Shown here piece after piece: positions 25,760 to 37,931 of a stretch of 64,000 nt of DNA (positions are counted from its first letter, which is position 1; every line of letters starts with the position of its first letter). A program made the translations under genes and the position numbers. The stretch comes from Mycoemilia scoparia (Eukaryota > Kickxellomycota > Kickxellomycetes > Kickxellales > Kickxellaceae). The stretch spans positions 1 to 64,000 of the forward strand of contig JANBPU010000042.1 in assembly GCA_027575805.1 (NCBI GenBank). The letters run 5' to 3'. Under the pieces are notes generated by a model. It was not told the DNA's origin. It made no database searches and saw only the letters and a list, made by a program, of their open reading frames with translations.

Positions 25760-28700
25760 ATGCAAAGTATGCTTGCGCTTAGGTATTCACCACCATCTTC
25801 GATGCTCAAGCATGCTATGCTTGGGGTGAGACCTTACACATTAGCAACCAGGAGCCTAAAATCGATATATAAATACGAGGTAACTAATTCTCACTATGGG
25901 AGGTGTTATTCTTGAAGGCTTCAGAGGTAATCCACTATGTACAAACTTTGATTTTGTATTCTGCTAGGGCGTTAAGAGTGCTATCGACGATTCCAACAGG
26001 CATACTGCTGCCCTTTACTTGGATAATGTATATCCCGTGAAGTGGGGGCGCTATGATTTTATTCCTTCCCTGTTTTTGTACAGAAATTCCACAGCATTGC
26101 TAAAAGACGTCAACGCTTATCTTCCGTCGCAGCTGCCGTATGATTTCCATGTAACCAAGGTCCAACAAAGGTAGCATAGATAATATGCAGCAGCTAAGCT
26201 AATTCAATAATGATGGTGGCTATGACGTCTCGGTAATGATAAATTACACAAAAGCAGCTATCGCCAATTATAATGACGATGACATGTGTGAAATAATAGG
26301 GTTCGTGATGGCGGGGCCATTGTTAACTTCACGTTCAAGCCTGACGGGGAGAGAAAGAGTGCGGAATCAGAAGCCGTAGACACGATTTTGAGAGATGTCA
26401 GAGATCGCCTGGATAAGAAATCATCAAGAGCATGGTTCAATTTTCAGCGTGTGCGAGTATTCCGTGTCATGGTAGGCCAAGCCCTGTTTACATTTGTTGA
26501 GTAAAGGATGTTGTTGCAATAATTTCGTCAATCATTGTCATTTGCAAACAACCTTTAGGGGAAACCGTTCAGTGAAGACATCATCAATCGGTACCCTACA
26601 TTGTAAGTTTACCTTTAAAGGATTTTTGGGTGATGTAATGACCGATGCATAACTGTACATGTGTTGTTGTGCTGTGACCCAGGAAACTAAAAGTCGATTT
26701 CGTTGGTCCAAATCTTAATGAGGTATGCGTAATGCCGGTCCTATTAAGGCAGGCCAGTGCTTGCTTATGGTACGATGAGGAGCATGATTGTTTGCGATCT
26801 TATGCCCCAGAACTAACGCCGCCCTTTTCATTAAATTGCATGAATGCAATATATGTAGGAAAAACTCTTTGAGGAATATCGAAGGTATGGCACCATCTAC
26901 AGCATCACACCCCTCCCCGTCAAAGACAAGAATTCGAATGGGTCGGCAATTGTCCAGTTTACCAGGTTGAGAGCGGCAACTAGCGCACAGAACTGCACCC
27001 ATGGGCATCTCGTTGACTCTACAATCCTCAATGTGTCGTTCGTTAAGCCAAGTGTAGGTCATTATGTGCATATATTCACTCAGTATTATACTCCGTCACG
27101 GTCAATATTCTCACTGTAACACATTGCGTTGGACAATAGAGCGAGCACATAATAATCGACTGGCTAAAGGAGCACTCGAAAATAACTGCAAGTAGAATAC
27201 AAACACCGGTCTTGCTTCCGATTCTAAAGCAGAGACGCCGATTATTAATATGTGTGTGCATTTTTATTTACCAAAATAGCTCCCGATCCTCCTGGCCGCC
27301 ATAGTCGCATTCATTTATGCAATATTTGACCCGGTCAGAGTGTTTTTTGTGACCAACAAGATCACAGGAGGCTTTGACATAAAAAAGATACCATTGATAG
27401 GCAACATCGGAAAGGATGGTATAACCTCTCTAATCACAGATCTTTACACGAGCTTTATTTCTGTGTCAAGCCACCACAAAGAAGAAAAACACATTGGGAA
27501 GGAGCGCCATGAGGGCAGAAGCCGCCTTGATGCGATGCTGAACGAGGTTCCCGATACCTTCATACTGCTCACCGGTGCCAAGGGTTCCGGAAAAACGGCC
27601 ATCATATTGGAAGCAACATCCAAGAAAAAGTACAAGCTTTTCATCAATACCGACCCAATGAACAAGGCCCGTAGCTTTAGCGAACAGCTGGAGAGCTTGG
27701 CCAAACAGGTGGGCTACAGGCCACTGCTTGGATTCATATCGACACTCACGGGCGCCGCAGAGCTGTTGATCGCTGCAACAACAGGGCAAAAGCCAGATAT
27801 AGCTTCAACTCCAAGATCCCAGATAGAAAAGATCTTGGAATGCGCAACTGAGGCCCTCAGGAACCTGAAGGAAAAGCAGATGGAGAAGTTGAAATATGAA
27901 GCTGCCAAGAGTGGCAAACGTGGTGATGTCGAGGTTATACCTCCAGAGGACATTCCTGTTGTAATTATAAGCAGATTTATGGATCGACCCACACCCTTCG
28001 CCAGCGCCATTGCAGAGTGGGCAGCAGAGCTTGTTGAAAATGGATTAGCAAATGTTATCGTCTCAACGCGCAACGTATCAGCACTACGTGAACTTCAGAG
28101 AGGTAACCTATCCAAATCCCATACCATTCATTCCCAACAAGCTAAAGCCTCATTAGGTATTTACAAGCAATTGTTCCTTACATTGATTGATATATAGCAT
28201 TGCCACAGAAGACAGTCAACCTCCTATCAATCAATGATGCAAGCCCTGAAATGGCCAAAAGTATGGTGGAGTCCCAGCTTACTTATTCTATCGAAAAGAC
28301 CAAGTCTCAGCGCTTGAAGGACATCGACCTCAGCAGTGTTATTGACAAGGCTGTCCGCATTCTTGGTGGAAGGCTGCAGGATCTGCAGCTGTTTACCCAA
28401 AAGGTTATCGGTGGGCAAGACCCAGAAGGTAAAAAGAGATCAATGTATTAATTCGAGTGCTTATGTGACCATCAGCCGGAATTAGACTAAATAAGGATCA
28501 TAAATTTATATTGTAGATGCCCTAGAGGATGTTATCCAAAAGTCCATAACGGAGATCCGTAAGCATGCATTTGACAATGACAGCGAGGGTGCGGTCACCG
28601 AGCATGCTTGGACTCCAGAGCAATTTTGGTATATTCTTACGATGCTTGCAGAGTCAGAAACAGTTAGCTATGACAAGGTGCGCATGTCCCCGCTATTCAA

Positions 28701-29302
28701 GGGGGACGATAAAGCAATCATAGGACTGGAGGGTGCAGAGCTTATAAGCATGCTGTACAATAATGGTAAGAGATGTGCTTTATTGGAAATACCAGCAATC
28801 CGATGGATTCTTGGTCCTCACAGTCTATTAGAATAGACGGAGTCAATTAAATGTTATCTATCACTCTATAGATCGACCAACTATGATACGTTCAGGTCGT
28901 CCAATATACAAGTCTGCCTTTAGAAGAATTTTGGATGACGTTGGCTTTGCTGGTGCAATGACCATTCGTGTAAACAACGCTTATATCAAGCAGGAAACAA
29001 AGAAGCTGGAAGATGCTGAGGCAGAGCTCTCCACCCTTGCATCGTTACAGCCTGCATTTGCTAGTGAAGATACAAGTGCCTCGGATGATTCAAAGAGTCA
29101 AAAGTCATGGTGGCAATGGGCATTTGGCCTACAATGGGGTAAGCAGCCCAAAGACAATTCAACAAAATATCTGCCTGGGCTGCCAAATGAACTGCAAAGC
29201 AGAGCTCTATTTTTGTTGAAAACAATAAAAGGCAGCCAAGAAAAGATCGAAGTGTACCAAGCCGAAAACTCGAGAATTTCTACAACAATTGAAGGCCTAT
29301 AA
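25760..29302 (+). CDS. YME2: mitochondrial escape protein 2 (Yme2/RNA12), ten exons
   Basis: Mitochondrial inner-membrane protein with an N-terminal matrix RRM and a large C-terminal P-loop RNA12 domain, linked in yeast to mtDNA nucleoid and escape phenotypes. Exons: 25760-25879, 25968-26170, 26300-26471, 26559-26602, 26683-26722, 26859-27053, 27280-28102, 28198-28428, 28517-28765 and 28872-29302; all phases fit, giving 835 aa (yeast Yme2 is about 850). The first exon reads as a mitochondrial presequence (basic, Ser-rich, no acids in the first 35 residues apart from the end). An RRM-like segment is near 165-255 (YGTIYSITPLPV, SAIVQFTRLRAA), a membrane span near 259-280 (LPILLAAIVAFIYAIF), a Walker A LTGAKGSGKT near 355-364, and the long RNA12 region follows. 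Very secure family call. Confidence 0.93.
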
Positions 29303-29765
29303 ACCATAATCTTGACAGGGCTGTAGTAGCACAACATTTCTTGGCTTTCAATCATTATTATATAATCTAGGCTATATTAGCTTTTTCCACAATTTTAAAA
29401 AGCCGGAAAGCTTTAAATAGAACGGATTCTCAATTTATTTGTCGCTTATTGTTTGTTGTGTACAAATGGGAGATTATTTTTGAAGGGCTAGCCACTCACT
29501 TGGCTGTGACCGTCCCTATAATTATTGGCCACAAAAAGGTACTCTTCAAAAATTATCACTCAAATGGTAGTAGTGTAAGAGCATGCAAGATTGGACAACA
29601 CTAAAGCAACCTAACCGCTTGCTTTCATTAGAACCTTTGGTTAGAGCAGACTTTATATGCTTTGTTTGGTGAAAGATAAGCGGAGCCTGCTTTTCTGTTT
29701 ACTTTTCCTTCCTCTCTCCTTTGAATTTACGAATCCCCTTTTTTAAATTACCTTATTTTCTATAA
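29303..29765. other. intergenic region with MITE copy E
   Basis: 463 bp between YME2 and the first GAS gene. MITE copy E occupies 29464-29566. The 100 bases before the GAS start are T/C-rich, as in a fungal promoter. Confidence 0.6.
29464..29566. mobile_element. MITE copy E
   Basis: Ends AGATTATTTTTGAAGGGCTA and ACTCTTCAAAAATTATCACT form an imperfect inverted repeat. The interior TTGGCTGTGACCGTCCCTAT and ATTATTGGCCAC match the family. The outermost bases are AAATGG rather than ATATGG, so TA flanks are not seen. Confidence 0.8.
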
Positions 29766-31037
29766 ATGCGTACGACCTTCATTGTTGGCAGCCTACTAGC
29801 ATTGCTGGGCAGTGCTTCTGCCATAAACAAGCTTGAAATAAAGGGCTCGAAGTTTTTTGACTCCAAGACCGGCGAAGAGTTCTTTTTCAAGGGGATAGCG
29901 TATCAGCCTGAGGTTAACCCAGACCCATCGAAGTCTGATCCCCTTGCCGATGTAGAAGGATGCAAGCGAGACTTGCCTTACCTTAAGGAGCTTGGCGTCA
30001 ATTCGGTTCGAGTCTACCAGACCGACCCATCAAAAAACCACGACGAGTGCATGAAGATGCTAGCAGACAATGGTATCTACGTTATGCTCGACCTTGCTGG
30101 TATCCAGAACGCCATCAACCGCAACGAGCCCCAATGGGATAGCAGTTTGCTAGACTATTATTACAACAAGGTCGATGCCTTTGGAAAGTATGGCAACTTG
30201 GCTGCCTTTATTGCTGGAAACGAAGTTGCCAACAGCGTCAGCACCGTAAAATCTGCAGAGTATGTGAAGGCAGCAGTCCGTGATACCAAGGCATATATAA
30301 AGTCCAAGAATCTGGCCATCCCGGTGGGGTATGCCTCAAACGACGAGCCAGAGCTTCGCGATAACCTCCAGACCTACTTTGACTGTGGCGATGAGGCTGA
30401 GCGTGTTGATTTTTACGGTGTAAACTTGTATCAGTGGTGCGGAGATGGGATGGACTTCAAGACCTCTGGTTACGAGAGCGTGGTAGACAAATACAAGACC
30501 TACGCCATCCCAGTGCTTCTCACCGAATACGGCTGCAATGCCGTTCGGCCAAGGACTTTCCCTGAAGTAAAATCGATCTACGGAAGTGATATGACCGGCA
30601 CATTCTCTGGAGGATTCATGTATATGTACAGCGAGGAGGCCAACAACTATGGTGTAATCTCTGTCGGTAAGGATGGGTCTGAGACAAAGAAGACAGATGA
30701 CTTCGACAACTTCAAAAACGCACTCTCCAAGGTTGACCCAAAGGGCGTAAACATCAGCAAGTACAGCTCAGACAAGAAGGCCTCTCAGTGCCCCAAAAAG
30801 TCGGATGCTTGGCCCATTGATTCTGATACCCTTCCACCAACCCCAAAAGAAGGATCTCGCCCAAAGATCGATAACAATGAAAAGACCGACGATAAGTCCA
30901 AGAGTAAGGATAAAGACAGCAGTAGCGATTCTGAGAAATCTGAAGACAGTGAGGGCTCTGGCGCACTAGCTTTAGGCCGCGCTAGCTCATTTACTGTTTT
31001 CACTGCCATTGCTGCTGCTTACGCATCTCTCTTTTAG
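29766..31037 (+). CDS. GH72 beta-1,3-glucanosyltransferase, GPI-anchored, without Cys-box
   Basis: Cell-wall enzyme of the Gas/Gel/Phr family that cuts beta-1,3-glucan chains and rejoins them to elongate side chains outside the plasma membrane. 423 aa, intronless. Residues 1-19 form a signal peptide (FIVGSLLALLGSASA). The catalytic domain shows FFFKGIAYQPE, the acid/base Glu153 in GNEVANS and the nucleophile Glu254 in LLTEYGCN. A Lys/Asp/Ser-rich linker follows and the last 20 residues are hydrophobic (SFTVFTAIAAAYASLF), the GPI-attachment signal. There is no CBM43/X8 module, so it resembles the Gas3/Gas5 subgroup. A paralogue that does have the module lies 630 bp downstream. Confidence 0.95.
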   Translation: MRTTFIVGSLLALLGSASAINKLEIKGSKFFDSKTGEEFFFKGIAYQPEVNPDPSKSDPLADVEGCKRDLPYLKELGVNSVRVYQTDPSKNHDECMKMLADNGIYVMLDLAGIQNAINRNEPQWDSSLLDYYYNKVDAFGKYGNLAAFIAGNEVANSVSTVKSAEYVKAAVRDTKAYIKSKNLAIPVGYASNDEPELRDNLQTYFDCGDEAERVDFYGVNLYQWCGDGMDFKTSGYESVVDKYKTYAIPVLLTEYGCNAVRPRTFPEVKSIYGSDMTGTFSGGFMYMYSEEANNYGVISVGKDGSETKKTDDFDNFKNALSKVDPKGVNISKYSSDKKASQCPKKSDAWPIDSDTLPPTPKEGSRPKIDNNEKTDDKSKSKDKDSSSDSEKSEDSEGSGALALGRASSFTVFTAIAAAYASLF

Positions 31038-31666
31038 TGAATCCAGCAATATTTATTTCTAGCTTTATGTTTTGATATTTATGAATCCGCTCAAATATCT
31101 TCAGAACAAATGTGACCATAGTCATCAAGGCGTGAATTTTCAATAATCACAAGCATCTTGTGGTAATATTCAACATTTAATAGTGCGATGTTCTAACTAT
31201 GACCATGAAGCGCAATAGTCGACTGAATGGAAAGTAGGCCACTATTAATGAGGTCATTGGGCTTGGTGTTTTGTTTTTTATTCAAGAGATTTGGGTTTCG
31301 AGTAGTTGCGTGCTTATATGGGAAACCTCTATGAGAAGTTAAAGTGCAGTGCATATCATTAAGAGTAGCCTGGTTACTGACTCGTCTAGTGTGTCTGCTA
31401 AAAGGTAGTAGAAGCCTTCAGTACTGGTGACTAGTAATGCAAGGTTCCTGAGCAAATGAGCCTTGTTCCTTGCTCAAGCCTCCCAGTGAATATAAAAAGC
31501 CAAAATTGACAAAACCATGGTGCAGCAAGCTCGGCGATTGCTCTTCTCAAGCTAATGCCAAAAAGTAGGATGCCAGTATAATGTGGATTCAGCAACCATT
31601 GCTCATCTGCTATCTTTTTTGTTTTACATCATTGCTTTGAGCCATATTTACAATCATTTACAAAAA
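31038..31666. other. intergenic region with candidate TATA box
   Basis: About 630 bp between the GAS paralogues. TATAAAAAG at 31491-31499 lies 168-176 bp before the preferred start of the second gene and is a plausible TATA element. An upstream in-frame ATG at 31583 exists but gives a poorer secretion signal. Confidence 0.4.
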
Positions 31667-33307
31667 ATGAAGGGTCCATTGGTGCTGACTGCGTTCGTGG
31701 TGTGTCTTCTTGGAACTACCGCTGCGCTGGATAGACTGGTTATCAAGGGTTCCAAGTTCTTTAATTCCAGAACAGGAGAGCAGTTTTATTTTAAAGGTAT
31801 TGCTTACCAGCCGCAGGATGAGGATAATTCCACCCGGGATCCTCTAGCAGATACAGAGGCCTGCCACCGAGACATCAAGGTCTTCAAGGACCTGGGACTC
31901 AACTCTATTCGCGTTTACGACGTAAACTATGAAAATAACCACGAAGAGTGCATGAGAGCTCTTGAAGAAGCCGGGATCTATCTATTTCTTGATATTCCGA
32001 ACTCAACCAACGCCATCAACCGCGCCGACCCAACGTGGGATCTCGACCTCTTCAACCACTACAAAAACAAGATCGACGCCTTTGCAGAGCACAGCAACAT
32101 CGCGGCCTTTCTGATAGGAAACGAGGTGACCAACAGCATCAGCACTACGCCCTCGTCTGCCTACGTCAAGGCAGCGACGCGTGATATCAAGGCATATATA
32201 CGATCCTTGGGTAAAGAAATCCCTGTTGGGTATGCCGATAATGACGACCCAGCCGTTGCAAAGAACCTTGTGCCCTTCTTTGTCTGTGGCGATGATCCTC
32301 TTGCCCAAATCGACTTCTACGCAATAAACACGTATCGCTGGTGCGGAAAGGAGGCTACGTTCCAGACATCAGGATACTCGATTCTCACCGAGAAATTTAG
32401 AAATTTTTCAATGCCAGTTCTTCTGTCAGAGTATGGCTGTAATATAGTTCGACCTCGTACTTTCTCTGAGGTTCGCTCAATTTTTGGGCCGGACATGCAA
32501 GATGTCTTTTCTGGCGGGTTCATGTACGAGTACTCCCAAGAGACAAATGATTACGGCATTGTCAAAATTCCAGGAAGTGGTGACTCAGTAACCCGTTACA
32601 TAGACTTTGATGATTTTAGGAGAGAGATCAGAAACGCCAGCCCAAAAGGCGTGAATTTTGAGCACTACAATCCCGCAAAGTCAGTTCAAAGGTGTCCTGC
32701 TGTATCGGAGGAGTGGCAAACAAGCAGCAAAGCACTTCCGCCGACTCCAAATGAGCAGGCTTGCCAGTGTATGTTTAATTCATTGGAGTGTGCCTTATCT
32801 TCTGACTACAGTGATTCTGAAGGCAAAATTCTGGGGGATTTCTTGGGTTATGTGTGCGGTGAGAACCCAGATGCCTGTGCTGAAGTTTCAGGTTTTACAA
32901 AAACTGGCCAATACGGAATATATTCAGGTTGCAGCGCACAGCAGCGTTCCAGCTATATCATAAACGCAAACTACCTCGCCCAAAATAGAAACAGGAATGC
33001 CTGCAAAATAGACGGTGTAAGCGCAAAAATAAAGCCTAGATCAAGCGCTGCTGTACAGAGAAAATGCGAAAATTTCGCTAGTACCTCTGCAATGAAACCC
33101 CATGACTTTACAGACACTAAAGGTCATGTAGGTAGGAACTCCAATAGTATAAGTTCTAAAGACTTTGGAGCCTTAGCTAAATATAAAAATTCGGACAATG
33201 ATATGGATTCCATGAGCGATAGCCAGAGTGGGACTGCCGAATCTATTAGAGCAATGTTCCTCCTAACAACCATCATCTCTGCCTGTCTAGCTTGGTATTC
33301 TCTTTAG
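31667..33307 (+). CDS. GH72 beta-1,3-glucanosyltransferase with CBM43/X8 Cys-box, GPI-anchored
   Basis: Second Gas-type glucanosyltransferase, 546 aa from ATG 31667. I prefer this start to the in-frame ATG at 31583 because it begins a clean signal peptide (GPLVLTAFVVCLLGTTAA). The catalytic domain has FYFKGIAYQPQ, the acid/base Glu in IGNEVTNS and the nucleophile Glu in LLSEYGCN. It is followed by an X8/CBM43 module beginning CQCMFNSLECAL and containing ENPDACAEV and YGIYSGCSAQQRSSY, with Cys residues spaced as in the Gas1/Gas2 subgroup. A Ser/Asp-rich stretch and a hydrophobic tail (AMFLLTTIISACLAWYSL) make the GPI signal. Intronless and in tandem with the preceding gene, pointing to an old duplication with gain or loss of the Cys-box. 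Confidence 0.94.
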   Translation: MKGPLVLTAFVVCLLGTTAALDRLVIKGSKFFNSRTGEQFYFKGIAYQPQDEDNSTRDPLADTEACHRDIKVFKDLGLNSIRVYDVNYENNHEECMRALEEAGIYLFLDIPNSTNAINRADPTWDLDLFNHYKNKIDAFAEHSNIAAFLIGNEVTNSISTTPSSAYVKAATRDIKAYIRSLGKEIPVGYADNDDPAVAKNLVPFFVCGDDPLAQIDFYAINTYRWCGKEATFQTSGYSILTEKFRNFSMPVLLSEYGCNIVRPRTFSEVRSIFGPDMQDVFSGGFMYEYSQETNDYGIVKIPGSGDSVTRYIDFDDFRREIRNASPKGVNFEHYNPAKSVQRCPAVSEEWQTSSKALPPTPNEQACQCMFNSLECALSSDYSDSEGKILGDFLGYVCGENPDACAEVSGFTKTGQYGIYSGCSAQQRSSYIINANYLAQNRNRNACKIDGVSAKIKPRSSAAVQRKCENFASTSAMKPHDFTDTKGHVGRNSNSISSKDFGALAKYKNSDNDMDSMSDSQSGTAESIRAMFLLTTIISACLAWYSL

Positions 33308-33780
33308 CTGGTAATTCATATCTTAATGTGTATGTTCCATGCACACATATACAGTTCTCTCATTTTTCTAAATAGGCATATTATTGTCATTTGGAGGGTA
33401 TTCCTCTTTTTGGTGCTTTTAAATAGCTGCTTTTAACCAATGAACGCTTTACTTGAACTTTGGAATAAACCATGACTAGCTTAACATCTAAGGCTATATA
33501 AGCCTAAATAAATAGTCGTAATTCCCAGTGTTGATGTGAAATATTTAACAGAGCTTCAATCAAAAAGACAAGATTTATGGATTGAATATGCTTATCGAAT
33601 TTTAAACACACTATTCTGCTCTGTCAACTGTTTGTTGATGTGGTAACAATATCGCCGCAGATCAACCAGCTCGAATCAGATTTGATATCAAATAAAGCAG
33701 ACAAGTAATCGTGTCTGATTTGAGTCTATCTGTATGCCTCTTTTGTCTTTTTAGAGCTCAATTTAGGGATTCTGGTTCAA
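33308..33780. other. intergenic region between GAS2-type gene and MIC60
   Basis: 473 bp, AT-rich, no ORF or repeat-family copy recognised. It holds the GAS terminator and the MIC60 promoter. Confidence 0.5.
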
Positions 33781-35553
33781 ATGTTGCGAGCACCATTAGG
33801 ATTTGGCACTAAACCCATCGGGGTAAGTATTGAAATTATATAGTTGTCTTCAAAGGCCTTTTCTTCTAGTCGTTTCAAGCACATAGATTTCAGACTACTA
33901 ATTGCGATTTGGCGATGACTGGTTTAATAATAGGGCATGTCAAATGCGCTGAACAAAGGCGGTATTTACAGGAGGTACGCAGCTGCTGTTGCTAGCCCAA
34001 AGACCGCCAAGCCAACGAAACCAAAGAGAAAGATTTTTGGAAAGCTGGTTGGCACTGGTATTGTATTAGGCGGCGCTTTTGTAGGCGGCGCTATATATTC
34101 ACAACATGATCCAATTTTTGCCGAAAACTACAAATCGTTTGTTCCAGGAGGCAAAGAATTCCTTGTTAAAGTAAATCAGCATAATGATAGCGTCTGGTTT
34201 GCTCTCAGCGATGTTCTATTCGAGACATATGATAAAGTGGAATACACTTCCAAATTTATTTACCAGCAGTTTGGATCTCTCTACAACATGCTTCGCCACA
34301 ACACGTGGCATCCTGAAGAGGTAGATGGCCCAAAGAAAGAGACTCAAGTAGACAAAGCTCCCCTCGTACCCAAAATAGCTTCAGCCCTTGAAAAGCCTGA
34401 CAGCCGCCCTCTTAAGCCTGCTAGTGCCCAGGAAAAGTCCACCCCACAGATCGGAATAAATATTGAAATCCCACCATTGGAGACCAACGACCCAAAGCTC
34501 AAGGAGATGTCAGACGCAATTATCAGGCTGATTGATGCTTTGAATAAAGGAAACCTATCAAGCTACAATCTAAAGCCCATCCAGACCCTTGCTTATGGCC
34601 TTGTAGAGCTCCAGAACAAGCTGAATTCCGCTGTGGACGACCAAAAGGAGGCAGTCAAGGCAGCAGTAGACGAAAAAACCCAGGAGTTTGTTAAAGCAAT
34701 CGAAGACTTTGAAGCATCAGCCGGCAAAGCTCTCAAGTTACGCGAAGCTGAGCTCCGTAAGGAGAAGGACCAGGCCCTTTCGAGCTTCTCTAATGAATCC
34801 CAGAAGCGCTTACTAGAAGAGCTCGAGGCCCAAAAGTCTATGCTCGAAAGAAGATTTAACCGGTTTGTTCGCGCTCGTGTTGATGAAGAACGTGGAGGCC
34901 GCTTGGCACAGATGGATCGACTTGTAACCCAATACACAGAGCTTGTTGCACTTATTCGCGAACACTCCAGGATCAGCGAGTCATTTAGCGAGCTCGGTTG
35001 CGTATCTGCATCCATTGACATCCTCAATAGCACCATCATGTCCGAACCACATGCAACGCCATTTTTCGACGAGCTCAAGGCATTAGTCAAATCAGTTGAG
35101 AATCTGAACACAACATCCACAGAGGGCGCTTATACGGCTACCGAGGCTGCATTCAAATCCATCAAGCCAAAGGTTGCCCTTTCAGGGGTGTCATCGCCAA
35201 ACGAGCTTGAAGATCGCTTCGACTATGTTCGTCGCGAAGTTCGCCGTGTCTCGCTTGTTCCAGAGGATGGTACATTTGTTTCTCAGGTCCAATCTGCCAT
35301 GCTTTCCAAATTGCTATTCGAAAAGGAAGGCCTTGTTGAAGGAGATGACACCGAGTCTGTTCTTGCCCGTGCCCACTACCACCTTAGGAGACACGATCTT
35401 GATGGAGCTACTCGCGAACTAAACCAGCTAAAGAGCTGGTCAAAGAAGCTTGCTGAGGATTGGATAGCAGAGGCACGTCAGCGTCTGGAAGTTGAGCAGG
35501 CGCTTCAGGTCGCCAGATCGGAGGATATCCTTGCAAAGATTATTAGAATTTAA
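33781..35553 (+). CDS. MIC60: MICOS complex subunit Mic60 (mitofilin), two exons
   Basis: Inner-membrane core of the MICOS complex that forms cristae junctions. Exon 1, 33781-33822 (MLRAPLGFGTKPIG), joins in frame over a GT-AG intron to 33934-35553, giving 553 aa and a better mitochondrial presequence than the downstream ATG at 33937. After a basic leader comes one membrane span (KLVGTGIVLGGAFVGGAIY, about 48-66), with the short YSQHDPIFAENYKSFVPG motif right after it. A long coiled coil rich in Glu, Lys, Ala and Gln follows (about 200-340), ending with the mitofilin signature (RAHYHLRRHDLDGATRELNQL, 20 residues or so from the C-terminus of the domain, then SWSKKLAEDWIAEAR). Secure call; exon 1 is well supported but read by eye. 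Confidence 0.92.
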
Positions 35554-35933
35554 GGGCATTCTTTGAATATGATTGACTACAATTTCATACCATAGGTGCC
35601 CTTTTTACATTTACATTTTTACATCCATTTCGATATTAATAGACAGATGTGGTCTTTTATTGAGCATTTCTTGCGCACAGTTTTATTATCTATGTAATGG
35701 GGTTTTTCTCCACAAGGTACTGCACCTGAGACCATGACCTCTCATGTGTGATGTGTTTTGGAGAGTCAAAATAGAGCTGTTAATCTTAAGTGTGATTCAG
35801 GATTTGATTTTGTCCAGTAACCCAGCCATTATAACATGTTTAGACTTGCATAGTGCAGAGACAAATATTATTATGATGTTTCAGTTTACAATTTCTCTGT
35901 TTTATTTATACCAGAATTAAGGTGGTTGTAGTC
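35554..35933. other. intergenic region between MIC60 and the epsin-type gene
   Basis: 380 bp, AT-rich, no gene or repeat-family copy recognised. Confidence 0.5.
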
Positions 35934-37931
35934 ATGGATTTCAACAAGCTTAGTAACATATCGATGTGGGATGTGCGGAGTGCCATCAATAAAGTGTAAG
36001 TCAATTAGCAGCATTTCGGCCAACTTTAAAAATGCCAAAGCCTGCTTAGATAGTCATCATAATAGCATCTTGATGGAGGAGAAAAGGATGCCATAAAACC
36101 AACTCGATATTCAATAAACATGTGTGCACCCACTGAACTCGATATATAATTAGCCCTATTGTGGTATGATGTAAAATAGAAAGAATGTGGTTCTTAATTA
36201 CACCGAGATGGAGTCGAAGATTGACGAAGCTTGTGGACCTGAGCCTTGGGGAGCATCAAGTACAGTAATGAAGGAGATTGCCGAAGGAACCTATGACTAG
36301 TAAGTGATACACGCATGTCTATCAATGTGGCCCTTTAATCGCTGTGCTTACAATATGAAATGTTGACCTTCTGGGCGTGTATAGCCAACTATTTAATGAG
36401 ATCATGCCAGCTATATACGAAAAATTCAGTGACTGTGATCCAAGCAGCTGGCGTAAAGTTTACAAGGTATACTGAGTTTTACGAGGATGGTGCACATTGC
36501 CAACGAATATCAGATCTAATAACCCTGTGCTTATAATGAATAGGCGCTGCAACTTATTGAATACCTAATAAAGAATGGATCAGAAAAGGTCATTGACGAT
36601 GTTAGGGGCCACATCACAATTATCAAGATGCTACGAAACTTCCACTATGTGGACAGCGATGGCAAAGACCATGGTATTAATGGTAAGCATTTTGGATCGG
36701 CGTGCATGTGCAATTCCGCAGAGACCATAGTAAGCTCATATTTTTGCATATCAACAACAAAATAGTGAAAATCCGGGCAAAAGAGCTCCTAGAGCTTCTT
36801 CAAGACAAGGATAGAATCTATGCTGAGCGCCAGAAGGCAAAAGAGAGCCGATCAAAATATATATCTATTGGATCAGGCGGAGCTAGCGAGACCAGCATTA
36901 GTTATAATAGAAACATGGACTCCTTGGGCTCTTCTGCCTACGGAAGCCAAAGTGGCGGAGGCGGGCATAGCGATAGCATTTCGTGGAACCAGAGCTCAGG
37001 ACGAGGATCTGCTGGCTTAAGTAGCGGAAGGAACAAATGTATGTACCATACATGTAAGGCAACAGAATGACACAAGCCTCCCTGGAGGTATGCAGTGTAT
37101 CAGTAGGCTAACACTTGCTTTTGTTTAAACTGAGTAGCAGCCAGCAGCGCATATTATAACGATTTCTACCAAAACAATGTATCAGCCCAAGCATCTGAGA
37201 GACCCAGGAAATCGACCAAGGATGCAGCAGCATCCAAGAGCCTAAAAGCAAAATCAAGGGTTGCTGATGAAAAGCCAAAACCCCCAACTGGTCCAAAAAC
37301 AGGAGAGCTATTTTCATTTGATGACGACGATCTCAGTGCTGCAATTGAAAGCAACGCGACTCCTCCATCAATCACACAAAGAAGTACCACAAGCAGTGCT
37401 GTTGTCGACCTTTTGGGAGCACCTTCTGTTCTTGACGCCAGCGGGCCGGATAATAACGAGACACTGGCCATGAATAACGGCAACAGTGAAGATGAGTGGG
37501 GCGATTTCCAGACGGTAGAAACCACACCCGTATCTAACGGCGCTCAACCACAGATATCAAACGGACAAAAGAAAGCAAATGGCCCTGTGTCTTCTGGAAT
37601 TAACTTCATGGATATTAGCTCTGATTCCAGCATGGCCGCCATACAGCCAACATCCCAGCAGCAACCCCTGAACCCTGAGCCTTATGCCATTAAGCAAGGT
37701 GTGCAGATTAGTAGTGCAAGCCGCAGTCCTACTAACTCTGCTCATCAGGTGACCAGCAGCAGCAGCACCAGCTCTAACCAAAAGCTGCCCGGAGTCAAGG
37801 ACAACGATATATGGGCACTCAACTCATCCCTGATTTCTCTCGACTCCCTTAACCTTTCAGAAGGGAAAAAGAGCGACAAAACAAAAGCCAAGCCGACTAT
37901 GAACCAGCTGACTTCTCAGGGTAGAATATGA
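35934..37931 (+). CDS. ENT3: ENTH-domain clathrin adaptor, Ent3/epsinR type, six exons
   Basis: Adaptor for clathrin transport between trans-Golgi and endosomes. Exons 35934-35995, 36180-36299, 36385-36466, 36544-36682, 36766-37038 and 37138-37931 join in phase to 489 aa. The ENTH domain fills residues 1-150 (MWDVRSAINKVKNVVLNYTEMESKI, residues 11 on; PWGASSTVMKEIAEGTYDY; SWRKVYKALQLIEYLIKNGSE). The KNVVLNYTEMESKI wording is closer to Ent3/CLINT1 than to endocytic epsins, and I see no ubiquitin-interacting motif. The disordered tail has Gly/Ser-rich stretches, a clathrin-box-like VVDLLG, and EDEWGDFQ, an acidic-phenylalanine motif of the kind that binds gamma-ear domains of AP-1 and GGA. The gene symbol is by resemblance; the domain is certain. 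Confidence 0.88.

Noticed and set aside
31583..31666. N-terminal extension of the second GAS gene from ATG 31583
   Set aside because: The 28 extra codons precede a textbook signal peptide, which would not work well from an internal position; start moved to 31667.
33750..33790. GGTTCAAAT resembling a tRNA T-loop/B-box
   Set aside because: No matching anticodon arm or acceptor stem around it; it lies directly before the MIC60 start codon.
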